64,000 nt of DNA from contig JBEKUJ010000009.1 in the NCBI GenBank assembly GCA_049515135.1, positions 62,001 to 126,000 on the forward strand, written 5' to 3'. Both the position numbers and the translations under genes were made by a program. A model generated the notes under the pieces. The model did not search any database, was not told the origin of the DNA, and was given only the letters and a program-made list of their open reading frames with translations. Position 1 is the stretch's first letter; each line of letters starts with the position of its first letter. Positions 23,862 through 31,473 of the stretch are shown here, piece by piece. Source of the stretch: Fen-1364 sp049515135. GTDB lineage: Bacteria > Spirochaetota > Spirochaetia > SZUA-6 > Fen-1364.

Positions 23862-25386
23862 GACCCTCACCTTTCACCACTTCGCCGCGGAAGACCTTCC
23901 GCAGCAGCTCGACCCTTTGATCGACCACGGCCGGCTCCTGTTTCGCCTCCTGGAACGCCAGCTTGAGGCGCACGGGCCGGGAAAAAAGCGCCCCGAACCT
24001 GGCGGCAAGCATATCCTTGTCCTTCAGGACCACTTCCCCCTGGAAGTGATCCTTTGCTGAAAAGGACAGGACCACGTCGTCTCCATCCAAGCTGACCGAT
24101 GCAACCCTGTCCAGCGCGGAGGCAAGTGCGGGTTTCTCCCGGCGAAGCGTTTCGGCGACATTCCGGGCAGCGTCCTTGACCTCAGCCGGGTTCTTCCGCG
24201 AAGCGGCCGGAGACGCGGCGCTCTCAGTTCGCGCGCCGGGCTGGGAAAGCAGCTGGCCGCGGATCTCCGCCAGCGCTTCCCGCACTTCCGAAGGGCTGAT
24301 CAGCTGGTCAAGCTGCGAAAGGCGGGACAGGGTCAGCTCCAGCTCAAAACGCTGGTTCAGGGAGAATCGGATATTGCGGTACAGGGAAAGAAGCAGCTCG
24401 ATTGCGCGCTCGATCTGCGCCGCATCAAGAGAGTCGAGCACGGACGCATCGAAGTCCTCTGGCGCATAGCCCAGGAGTGTGTCTCTGGCGAGGCCGCTCT
24501 TCAGAAAGAGAAGGTTGCGGAAGTACTCCGCAAGATCTGCAACGAGCTGTTCGATTGAAACTCCGGTGGCCAGGAGCGAATCAGTGCTTTCCAGCACTTT
24601 CCCCATCTCCCCGCCTCGAAGAAGACGGACAAAGTCGTTCAGCTCCTCGATTCCCAGGATACCCAGCTTCTCGCGGATGCGCTCCAGGGTTATGGAGCCG
24701 TCGGAAAAGGAGACGACCTGGTCGAGAAGCGTATACGCGTCCCTCAGCGAGCCGGTAGCCTCCTTGGCAATCCACGTAAGGGCCCGCTCTTCGGCCTCCA
24801 CCGCAAGCTCCTGCGCAGCTTCCTTGAGCTTGGCCTTGATCTCCGCCGTGGAGATGAGCCTGAAGTTGTATTGCTGACACCGCGATCGGATGGTTGCCGG
24901 GACTTTGTGCACCTCCGTTGTCGCGAAGATGAACACGATGTACGGCGGGGGCTCCTCAATGGTCTTCAGCAGCGCATTGAACGCGCTGTTGGAGAGCATG
25001 TGCACTTCATCGATGATGTAGACCTTGAACCTGCCGGCGTTCGGCGCAAAAAGGACCTCGTCGCGGATCTCGCGAACATCATTGACGCTGGTGTTGGATG
25101 CGCCGTCTATCTCGATCACGTCCAGCGAGGAGCCGCGCGCTATCTCCTTGCAGCTGGAGCACACTCCGCAGGGGGTGTCAGTCGGCCCTTTCTCGCAATT
25201 GAGCGCTCTGGCGAGGATACGGGCAACCGAGGTCTTTCCCACCCCGCGGGGACCGGCAAAGAGGTACGCGTGGGCGATCCGCCCTTGACGGAGAGAGCTC
25301 GCAAGGGTGGCGGAAACGAACTCCTGACCGACAAGCTCAGCAAAGCTCTGGGGACGTTTTCGGGTTGCCGTGACTTCATATCCCAT
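23842..25386 (-). CDS. dnaX: DNA polymerase III subunit gamma/tau
   Basis: A 514-residue clamp-loader ATPase. Walker A GPRGVGKT (45-52), zinc ligands Cys64, Cys73, Cys76 and Cys79, Walker B IIDEVHML, sensor 1 FATTEVHKVPATIRSR. The C-terminal part (after about 370) is the tau-like extension, poorly conserved. The frame is open another 32 codons upstream into the SRP RNA; I place the start at the ATG before GYEVTATRKRP because GGAGG lies eight bases ahead and family alignment begins there. I saw no obvious slippery heptamer with certainty, so I do not claim a gamma product. Confidence 0.95.
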   Translation of the reverse strand: MGYEVTATRKRPQSFAELVGQEFVSATLASSLRQGRIAHAYLFAGPRGVGKTSVARILARALNCEKGPTDTPCGVCSSCKEIARGSSLDVIEIDGASNTSVNDVREIRDEVLFAPNAGRFKVYIIDEVHMLSNSAFNALLKTIEEPPPYIVFIFATTEVHKVPATIRSRCQQYNFRLISTAEIKAKLKEAAQELAVEAEERALTWIAKEATGSLRDAYTLLDQVVSFSDGSITLERIREKLGILGIEELNDFVRLLRGGEMGKVLESTDSLLATGVSIEQLVADLAEYFRNLLFLKSGLARDTLLGYAPEDFDASVLDSLDAAQIERAIELLLSLYRNIRFSLNQRFELELTLSRLSQLDQLISPSEVREALAEIRGQLLSQPGARTESAASPAASRKNPAEVKDAARNVAETLRREKPALASALDRVASVSLDGDDVVLSFSAKDHFQGEVVLKDKDMLAARFGALFSRPVRLKLAFQEAKQEPAVVDQRVELLRKVFRGEVVKGEGHGDQSV

Positions 25387-25488
25387 ATGCGAGGCCTCCG
25401 CGCCACCTGGTGCGAATCCGGCGGCCGTAGCAATAAGAAAGCCAACCGGCGTTGAAAAAGCAACCCCCCCGGCTCCACCCAAGCTGCG

Positions 25489-25568
25489 TACGGCTCATGA
25501 GCGTGCTGCTTACCGCTGCTCCCTTCCGGGCCTGGCGGGGTTGGGCAGCAGCTCATAGCGTATGGCCT
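25489..25568 (-). ncRNA. ffs: Signal recognition particle RNA (small bacterial 4.5S type)
   Basis: On the minus strand the SRP hallmark GCCAGGCCCGGAAGGGAGCAGC is present (core CCGGAAGG and AGCAG), flanked by arms that pair: TGAGC with GCTCA and TGCTG with CAGCA. It forms a single hairpin of roughly 80 bases, the Ffh-binding type without an Alu domain. Ends are estimates. It sits between dnaX and the tRNA-Ser cluster, all in one direction. Confidence 0.9.
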
Positions 25569-25593
25569 GGATATCAACGCCGAGAGGGTTGTA

Positions 25594-25680
25594 CGGAGAG
25601 AGTGGGATTCGAACCCACGGTACCCTTGCGAGTACACACGCCTTCCAAGCGTGCACCTTAGGCCACTCGGTCATCTCTCC
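25594..25680 (-). tRNA. tRNA-Ser(GGA)
   Basis: 87-base class II tRNA on the minus strand. Acceptor GGAGAGA/TCTCTCC, long variable arm, T-loop GGTTCGAATCC-like, anticodon loop TTGGAAG with anticodon GGA (reads UCC/UCU). Discriminator G; the CCA end is not encoded. Confidence 0.95.
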
Positions 25681-25682
25681 CA

Positions 25683-25936
25683 GCTCCATGGATGGAGCGA
25701 GGGCGCCTGCGTACACGGAGGTACAAGCAGGCGCCCAAGCGCCACCCGGGGGCCGAAGCGCGGTCGCGTACATGGATGTACAAGCGGACGCGCAAGCTCC
25801 ACGGATGGAGCGAGGGCGAACGCGTACATGGATGTACAAAGCGTTCGCCCAGGCCGTCACAACGGCCGAAGCGCGGTCGTCGCGTGCATGGAAGGCGTAC
25901 CTGCCCAACGGGTACTCCCGTACGCACAAGCGACCA
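25683..25936. repeat. Array of four co-varying composite hairpins (spacer between tRNA-Ser genes)
   Basis: This 284-base spacer is filled by tandem units of about 60 bases. Each unit has a short hairpin (for example GCTCCA-TGGA-TGGAGC at 25683-25698 and GCTCCA-CGGA-TGGAGC at 25796-25811), GA or GAA, then a long hairpin with outer arms of 9-10 bp, inner arms GTAC/GTAC, a six-base loop and an unpaired AA or AAA on the 3' side. Long hairpins: 25701-25736 (GGGCGCCTGC/GCAGGCGCCC), 25758-25793, 25814-25850 (GGGCGAACGC/GCGTTCGCCC), and an expanded one at 25875-25935. The fourth short stem is GGCCGT-CACA-ACGGCC (25852-25867). The second short stem is degraded. Arm sequences differ between units while pairing is kept. 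Confidence 0.85.
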
Positions 25937-25964
25937 CCAGGACTCAGAATCCACACCCGACTCG

Positions 25965-26051
25965 CGGAGAGAGTGGGATTCGAACCCACGGAGCCGCAAG
26001 CGGCTCAACGGTTTTCGAGACCGCCCGATTCGACCGCTCTCGCATCTCTCC
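25965..26051 (-). tRNA. tRNA-Ser(CGA)
   Basis: 87-base class II tRNA, minus strand. Acceptor GGAGAGA/TCTCTCC, anticodon stem GCGGT/ACCGT with loop CTCGAAA, anticodon CGA (reads UCG). Long variable arm; CCA not encoded. Hairpin arrays lie on both sides. Confidence 0.95.
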
Positions 26052-26053
26052 AA

Positions 26054-26221
26054 GCCCATGGATGGGCGAAAGACGTCCGCGTACAGGGACGTACAAGCGG
26101 ACGTCCAGAGCGCCACGGATGGCGCAAGGTCGGCGTTGCCATAGAGGGCCAAAACGCCGCCCAGGAACGCAGACGCCCCAAACACAAGGTCGCCCGCTGC
26201 GCCATCAGGCAGGGGGCGACC
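26054..26221. repeat. Second array of composite hairpins between tRNA-Ser(CGA) and tRNA-Arg
   Basis: Same architecture as the array at 25683-25936. Unit 5: GCCCAT-GG-ATGGGC (26054-26067), then GACGTCCGC-GTAC-N6-GTAC-AA-GCGGACGTC (26072-26105). Unit 6: GCGCCA-CGGA-TGGCGC (26110-26125), then CGGCGTT-GCC-N6-GGC-N3-AACGCCG (26131-26159), where the inner GTAC pair is replaced by GCC/GGC. Unit 7: GGTCGCCC (26188-26195) with GGGCGACC (26214-26221) and an inner CTGC/GCAG. Every outer arm is different from the others, yet perfectly paired. Confidence 0.85.
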
Positions 26222-26229
26222 GATCTCTT

Positions 26230-26304
26230 CGTGCCCAAGAGGATTCGAACCTCCGACCTTTAGATCCGCAGTCTAATGCTCTATCCAGGCTGAGCTATGG
26301 GCAC
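26230..26304 (-). tRNA. tRNA-Arg(GCG)
   Basis: 75-base class I tRNA, minus strand. Acceptor GTGCCCA/TGGGCAC, D-stem GCTC/GAGC, anticodon stem TTAGA/TCTAA around loop CTGCGGA, T-stem GGAGG/CCTCT. The anticodon reads GCG (codon CGC). Most bacteria use ACG (inosine) for this box, so the call deserves a second look. Discriminator G; CCA not encoded. Confidence 0.9.
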
Positions 26305-26396
26305 CCGACAGTCCCGCAATGTGCTTCCGTGTACCCCTTTTGACCTCCTGTAACGCGCTCACACGCTTCGGGCAGCTGTTTCGGCACATCTGTCTA

Positions 26397-26483
<87 letters not shown>

Positions 26484-26580
26484 CTGTCCAGCACCCCTCA
26501 GGACTGGCAGCCCCGGTTCAAAAGAAAAGGGTCGGCTTGGTCCTCTTGCGAACAACTTGGAGGGGCAAAGGATATGTGAT

Positions 26581-26667
26581 CGGAGAGGGAGGGATTCGAA
26601 CCCCCGGAACCGCAAGCGGCTCAACGGTTTTCAAGACCGCCTCCTTCGACCACTCGGACACCTCTCC
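26581..26667 (-). tRNA. tRNA-Ser(TGA)
   Basis: 87-base class II tRNA, minus strand. Acceptor GGAGAGG/CCTCTCC, anticodon stem GCGGT/ACCGT, loop CTTGAAA, anticodon UGA (reads UCA). First gene of the tRNA operon, about 70 bases behind a consensus promoter. CCA not encoded. Confidence 0.95.
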
Positions 26668-26744
26668 CAAGCGCATGAAAGCGGCGTTCGGCGGGTTGAA
26701 GCGCCCGTCAGTATCGCCATTTTCACGCTTTACCGGCAGCGCCC

Positions 26745-26773
26745 ACTATACTCATGGCCCGGAGCTTTGTCAA
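26745..26773 (-). promoter_or_regulatory. Strong promoter of the tRNA-Ser/Arg operon
   Basis: Minus strand TTGACA (26773-26768, consensus), 17-base spacer, TATAGT (26750-26745). It points into tRNA-Ser(TGA) and may drive all five tRNAs, the hairpin arrays and the SRP RNA. Confidence 0.8.
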
Positions 26774-26826
26774 CAAAACCAGGCTGGAGAGCACGCACCC
26801 GGCGCACCAATCAGCGCTACGAAGAG

Positions 26827-27690
26827 CTAGAGGATGAGTTCGAGGAGCCTCTCGAGGTCCTCAGAAGAATAGTAGGCGATCTCCATGCGCCCCTTCCTGA
26901 CGTTGCCCTTCAGTTCCACCTTTGTTCCGAGCTTCTCGATGAGCTTCTGCTCGATCTCCCTCACCTCGGGATCCTTGCGGCCAGTGGCGGCCTGGCCTGC
27001 GCGCCGCGGCTTTCCTGCCGTCCGCTTTCCCACGGAGAACGCGGCGGCCAGCTCCTCTGCTTCCCGCACGGATATGCCCTTGTCCACGATTCGCTTGAAG
27101 AGGACTTGCTGATCTGCCGGGTTGACCAGCGAAAGAAGAGCCCGTGCATGGCCGGGGCTGAGGGTGCCTTTCTCCAGGGCGCCCTGAACCTCAGCGGGAA
27201 GCTTGAGGAGGCGCAGCGTGTTTGCGACAGTGGACCTGTCCTTTCCAACCCTGCTTGCAATCTGCTCCTGGTTCAAGCCGGCGATTTCCATCAGCTTCTT
27301 GTATGCCAGGGCCTCTTCGATGGGGTTGAGGTCCTCGCGTTGTATGTTCTCGATGAGCGCGATCTCGAGCTTTTCATCCGGGCTGAACTGCCGGACGAGC
27401 ACAGGCACTTTCTCAAGACCTGCCAACCTGGCGGCTCTCACGCGCCGCTCCCCCGCCACAATGACGTAGGTGCCGTCCGGGCCGGGCTCTGCCAGCACAG
27501 GCTGCAGAACGCCTTTCTGCCGGATGGAGTCAGCCAGCTCCTGGAGAGCCGTCTCATCGAAATCCCGCCGTGGCTGCTGCGGGTTGGGCTTCAAGGCTGA
27601 TACGGGCACCTCGGAGACCGAAGCCAGGTCGATCTCCCCCTCGTCGCCGAGCAGGGCGTCGATCCCCCTGCCCAGCACCTTCTTAGACAT
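26827..27690 (-). CDS. parB: Chromosome partitioning protein ParB
   Basis: A 287-residue ParB/Spo0J. KVLGRGIDALLG is the ParA-contacting start, GERRVRAARLAG the CTP-binding box (GERRxRA), ENIQREDLNPIEEA the second box, and the helix-turn-helix runs through QEQIASRVGKDRSTVANTLRLL (about 145-170); the C-terminal dimer domain ends YYSSEDLERLLELI. It should load on the parS site found at 33113-33128 and slide along DNA. Its start overlaps the parA stop by 8 bases. The Lys/Arg-rich linker (residues 219-238) is longer than usual. Confidence 0.97.
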   Translation of the reverse strand: MSKKVLGRGIDALLGDEGEIDLASVSEVPVSALKPNPQQPRRDFDETALQELADSIRQKGVLQPVLAEPGPDGTYVIVAGERRVRAARLAGLEKVPVLVRQFSPDEKLEIALIENIQREDLNPIEEALAYKKLMEIAGLNQEQIASRVGKDRSTVANTLRLLKLPAEVQGALEKGTLSPGHARALLSLVNPADQQVLFKRIVDKGISVREAEELAAAFSVGKRTAGKPRRAGQAATGRKDPEVREIEQKLIEKLGTKVELKGNVRKGRMEIAYYSSEDLERLLELIL

Positions 27691-28438
27691 TCAGCAGGAC
27701 CTCCTCCGCGAGCTTCTGGTAGCTGCGGGCGCCGATGCACTCCGGGTCGTACTGGCTGATGGGTTTTGCGAACGAGGGAGCTTCGCTCAGGCGCACGTTG
27801 CGTGGAATGATGGTGCGGAAGACTTTGTCCTTGAAGTAGCCCGTCACCTCCTGGACGATCTCGTGGGCCAGGCGGGTCCTTACGTCATACATCGTGAAAA
27901 GTATGCCGCCGATCTTCAGCTCTGGATTCAGGTTTTTCTGCACTCTGTTGACGGTCTGAAGGAGAAGGCTCAGGCCCTCGAGGGCGAAATACTCACATTG
28001 CAGCGGAATGATGACGAAATCCGCCGCGACGAGTCCGTTCAACGTGAGCAGCCCCAGCGAAGGCGGGCAGTCGATGAGGATATAGTCGAACTGCGGAGAA
28101 AGGGTGCGCAGGGACCGCTTGAGGAAATACTCCCTTTCTTTCTCGTCGACAAGCTCGACAGTGGCGCCGGTCAGGTTGATGCTGGACGGAATGATTGAAA
28201 GGTTCGGCACGGAGCAGGTCTGGATTGCCGCGGAAGGCTCAACGCTTCCGGTGATGACCTCGTAGATGCCGGGGAGGTCCTTCTTTGCACCGACGCTGCT
28301 TGTGGTGTTGCTCTGCGGGTCGAAATCCACCAACAGGACTTTCTTGCCGGCCTCAGCGAGGTATGCTCCGAGGTTGACGGCTGTCGTGGTTTTGCCGACT
28401 CCTCCCTTCTGGTTTGCAAAGACTATGACCTTGGCCAT
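27683..28438 (-). CDS. parA: Chromosome partitioning ATPase ParA (Soj)
   Basis: A 251-residue Soj-type ParA: deviant Walker A KGGVGKTTTAVNLG at residues 11-18, DFDPQSNTTSS (switch I) and IDCPPSLGLLTLNGL (Walker B). No N-terminal HTH, so it is the chromosomal type. ATP-dependent DNA binding would pull ParB-parS complexes apart after replication. It heads the parAB operon, divergent from nrdD across 185 bases; AAGGAG lies ahead of the ATG at somewhat long spacing. Confidence 0.97.
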   Translation of the reverse strand: MAKVIVFANQKGGVGKTTTAVNLGAYLAEAGKKVLLVDFDPQSNTTSSVGAKKDLPGIYEVITGSVEPSAAIQTCSVPNLSIIPSSINLTGATVELVDEKEREYFLKRSLRTLSPQFDYILIDCPPSLGLLTLNGLVAADFVIIPLQCEYFALEGLSLLLQTVNRVQKNLNPELKIGGILFTMYDVRTRLAHEIVQEVTGYFKDKVFRTIIPRNVRLSEAPSFAKPISQYDPECIGARSYQKLAEEVLLNV

Positions 28439-28547
28439 CGCTCTCAGGAATACTCCTTTTTCCCCCTGCTGACAATATAACGCAGGGAACTTCTCCTATA
28501 CATGCGTTACCATATTTTGCCGTTCGTCGAAAAAAAACCGGCAGGGC

Positions 28548-28577
28548 TTGCGCAGCCTGTTGTCATGCGTTATACCA
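28548..28577 (+). promoter_or_regulatory. Promoter of nrdDG
   Basis: TTGCGC (28548-28553), 18-base spacer, TATACC (28572-28577). The leader holds a perfect CCGGTC-ATC-GACCGG hairpin (28583-28597) just before the ribosome binding site, which could regulate translation. No clear NrdR box was seen. Confidence 0.45.
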
Positions 28578-28623
28578 GTGGCCGGTCATCGACCGGACAA
28601 GACATCCTTGGGAGGGGAATCTC

Positions 28624-30735
28624 GTGTTTGTCTCAATAAGAAAGCGCAATGGCACAATAGTCCCTTTCAGGCCCGAGAAGATCACTGCAGCAATCAACAG
28701 GGCGGGGGAAGCCACAGGCGAGTTCGGGGAAGATGCCGCCCAGAGGCTGATGCTGCGGATTCTCAACCTGGCGCAGCAGGCTCTCCCTGGTGAGATTCCA
28801 TCAGTTGAGCAGATCCAGGACATCGTCGAGGAAGTACTCCTTTCCTCCCAATACAAGCGGGCGGCCAAAGCCTACATCCTTTACCGCGAGCAGCACGCGC
28901 GGATCAGGGAGATTGTCTCCCGGGCCGACGTGGACCTCATGGATCGATACATCGAGCGTGAGGACTGGCAGGTCAATGAGAACTCCAACATGGCCTACTC
29001 GCTCCAGGGATTGAACAACTATGTGTCCTCCGAAGTCAGCAAGATCTACTGGCTGAACAAGATCTATCCGCCCGAGATCCGCCTTGCCCACACGGACGGG
29101 GATTTTCACCTCCATGACCTGGGAATCCTTTCCGTGTACTGCGTCGGCTGGGATCTGGAAGATCTGCTCATGCAGGGGTTCCTGGGAGCCCCAGGGAAAG
29201 TTGAGAGCCGCCCTGCCCGGCACCTGCGAAGCGTGCTGGGACAGGTTGTGAACTTCTTCTACACTCTTCAGGGGGAGGCGGCCGGGGCGCAGGCATTCTC
29301 CCACTTCGACACGCTCCTTGCTCCTTTCATCCGTTTCGACTCCCTGCGGTATGTTGATGTGAAGCAAGCGCTGCAGGAGTTCGTTTTCAATATCAATGTG
29401 CCCACCCGAGTGGGCTTCCAGACCCCCTTCACGAACATCACCATGGACCTCAGGGTTCCCGCAATTCTCCGCGACAGGCCTGTGATCTTCGGAGGCGAGT
29501 ACCGGGAAGAGACGTACGGGGATTTTCAGGAAGAGATGGAGGTCCTCAACAAGGCATTCCTGGAAGTCCTCTCGGAAGGCGATGCCAAGGGCCGGGTCTT
29601 TACTTTCCCGATTCCGACCTACAACATCACGCGCGATTTCCCCTGGGATGATGCCTCCCTTGATGTGCTGTGGAGCGTGACTGCGCGCTACGGGATTCCT
29701 TACTTTTGCAATTTCGTAAACTCGGACATGTCGCCTGAGGACACCCGGTCCATGTGCTGCCGTTTGCGGCTTGACCTGCGCGGCCTTGAGAAGCGTGGCG
29801 GCGGGCTCTTTGGCGCCAATCCGCTGACAGGCTCGATCGGAGTGGTGACAATCAACATGCCGCGCCTGGGGTACCTGTCCGCGGATGAGGGCGAGTTCCT
29901 GGACCGTCTTGCAGACCTCATGGACCTCGCGCGCTCATCGCTGGAAATCAAGAGAAAAGTCCTGGAGCGATTCACGGAAAACAATCTCTACCCCTACACA
30001 AAGTACTATCTTCGCGGGATCCGCGAGAGATTCGGCCAGTTCTGGAAAAACCACTTCTCCACGATCGGCCTGGTCGGGCTGAACGAGGGGTGCGCCAACC
30101 TTCAGGGCACGAACATAGGCACTGAGAAGGGCCAGCTGTTCGCCCTGCGAGTGCTCGATTTCATGCGCGACAGGCTGCTCACCTATCAGGAGCAGACTGG
30201 AAACAACTACAATCTGGAGGCAACTCCCGCGGAGGGCACCTCCTATCGGCTCGCTCGCATCGACGCTGAGAAGTTTCCCGGCATCCTTTCAGGAAACGGG
30301 CACCCCGCGGACTCGAACGGAGAAGAAGGCGCCGGCAGACACCTGCCTTTCTATACCAACTCCTCTCAGCTTCCCGTGCAGTACTCCGACGACATCTTCG
30401 AGGTGCTGGATCTGCAGGATGAGCTGCAGACAAAGTACACCGGCGGCACAGTGCTGCACCTCTTTGTCGGTGAGGAGATAACGAATCCGGACAATGTGAA
30501 GAAGCTCGTGAAGCTGATCTGCGAGCGCTACCACCTCCCCTACTTCACCGTGACTCCGACATTCAGCATCTGCCCGGTCCACGGCTACCTCTCCGGCCGG
30601 CAGGAAAGCTGCCCTCACTGCGGAGCCCCTTCCGAGGTCTACTCACGGGTAGTCGGGTACCTTCGTCCGGTCAGCCAGTGGAACGAGGGGAAGGTTGAGG
30701 AGTTCCGGGAACGCAGGACGTTCAAGCTGAGCTGA
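28624..30735 (+). CDS. nrdD: Anaerobic ribonucleoside-triphosphate reductase
   Basis: A 703-residue class III reductase that makes dNTPs without oxygen. An ATP-cone (residues 1-95, SIRKRNGTIVPFRPEKI) regulates it. The catalytic core holds VGLNEGCANLQG, a zinc site near the C-terminus (CPVHGYLSGRQESCPHC), and the radical loop WNEGKVEEF with Gly689 as the likely glycyl radical. The GTG start follows GGGAGGGGA. Its activase nrdG lies 37 bases downstream, so oxygen-free growth is expected at least part of the time. Confidence 0.96.
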   Translation: MFVSIRKRNGTIVPFRPEKITAAINRAGEATGEFGEDAAQRLMLRILNLAQQALPGEIPSVEQIQDIVEEVLLSSQYKRAAKAYILYREQHARIREIVSRADVDLMDRYIEREDWQVNENSNMAYSLQGLNNYVSSEVSKIYWLNKIYPPEIRLAHTDGDFHLHDLGILSVYCVGWDLEDLLMQGFLGAPGKVESRPARHLRSVLGQVVNFFYTLQGEAAGAQAFSHFDTLLAPFIRFDSLRYVDVKQALQEFVFNINVPTRVGFQTPFTNITMDLRVPAILRDRPVIFGGEYREETYGDFQEEMEVLNKAFLEVLSEGDAKGRVFTFPIPTYNITRDFPWDDASLDVLWSVTARYGIPYFCNFVNSDMSPEDTRSMCCRLRLDLRGLEKRGGGLFGANPLTGSIGVVTINMPRLGYLSADEGEFLDRLADLMDLARSSLEIKRKVLERFTENNLYPYTKYYLRGIRERFGQFWKNHFSTIGLVGLNEGCANLQGTNIGTEKGQLFALRVLDFMRDRLLTYQEQTGNNYNLEATPAEGTSYRLARIDAEKFPGILSGNGHPADSNGEEGAGRHLPFYTNSSQLPVQYSDDIFEVLDLQDELQTKYTGGTVLHLFVGEEITNPDNVKKLVKLICERYHLPYFTVTPTFSICPVHGYLSGRQESCPHCGAPSEVYSRVVGYLRPVSQWNEGKVEEFRERRTFKLS

Positions 30736-30772
30736 CTCGCAGCAGGCTCTCCGGGCGAAATGGACGTTTTCG

Positions 30773-31462
30773 ATGATAATTGGCGGCCTGCAAAAACTCA
30801 CCCTTGCCGACTTTCCCGGACACCTATCTGCAGTCCTCTTCACGCGCGGGTGCAACTTTCGCTGCCCTTACTGCCACAATCCAGAGCTGGTGGACCCGCG
30901 ACTCTATGCAAAGCCAATTTCCGAGGAAGCGGTATTTTCCTTCCTGGGGAGCAGGGTCGCCCGCCTTGATGGAGTTGTCGTCACAGGAGGCGAGCCGACA
31001 ATTCATTACGACCTGCCGGCCCTGCTTCGCAGGATCAAGGAGCTGAGACTTGCAATCAAATTGGATACAAACGGCAGCTCTCCGGAGATGATCAAAGCGC
31101 TCATGGAGGAAGAGCTGCTGGACTACATCGCCATAGACATAAAGTCTTCTGCCGGTTTCTATGCGCGCGCTGCAGGAACTGAAGTGAACACGAAGGCCGT
31201 CAGGCGGAGCGTGGAGCTGGTAACATCTTCACGCATCCCGCATGAGCTGCGCATGACCTTTGTCGAACCGCTGGTGCCTCTGGAGGAGATCTCGGGCGTA
31301 GCAGAGCTCGCCCGAGGTTGCGGGCTCTTCCTGGTGCAGCCTTTTCAGCCGTCCAAAGCCATCGACCCGAGCTTCCTGCGGCTTCCCAGGCCTTCCATGG
31401 AAAGGCTGGAGCAGGTGCGGACTCTGCTTTCGGAGCTGGGGCTCCCCGCTGTGGTCAGGTAA
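30773..31462 (+). CDS. nrdG: Anaerobic ribonucleotide reductase activase
   Basis: A 229-residue radical-SAM enzyme with the cluster ligands Cys27, Cys31 and Cys34 (CNFRCPYC), the GGE motif in VVTGGEPTI and a DTNG strand. It reduces S-adenosylmethionine to place the glycyl radical on NrdD. It is of the longer NrdG2/PflA-like type. It directly follows nrdD and is convergent with the CNNM-EIIA gene 11 bases later. Confidence 0.93.
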   Translation: MIIGGLQKLTLADFPGHLSAVLFTRGCNFRCPYCHNPELVDPRLYAKPISEEAVFSFLGSRVARLDGVVVTGGEPTIHYDLPALLRRIKELRLAIKLDTNGSSPEMIKALMEEELLDYIAIDIKSSAGFYARAAGTEVNTKAVRRSVELVTSSRIPHELRMTFVEPLVPLEEISGVAELARGCGLFLVQPFQPSKAIDPSFLRLPRPSMERLEQVRTLLSELGLPAVVR

Positions 31463-31473
31463 GCGGCGGCAGG

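Noticed and set aside
23842..25386. Programmed frameshift in dnaX.
   Set aside because: I could not point to a convincing slippery site plus stem-loop.
25683..26221. CRISPR array.
   Set aside because: Units are not identical repeats with unique spacers; what is conserved is pairing, not sequence, and no cas gene is near.
25562..26343. Two overlapping open frames of about 230 codons across the tRNA cluster, with repeated peptide pieces.
   Set aside because: They run through tRNA genes in antisense and their repeats come from the hairpin array. No start site, no codon pattern of a real gene.
26305..26396. CRP-type site (TGTGA-N6-TTACA on the minus strand).
   Set aside because: Only partly matches and lies between tRNA genes; a chance match is as likely.
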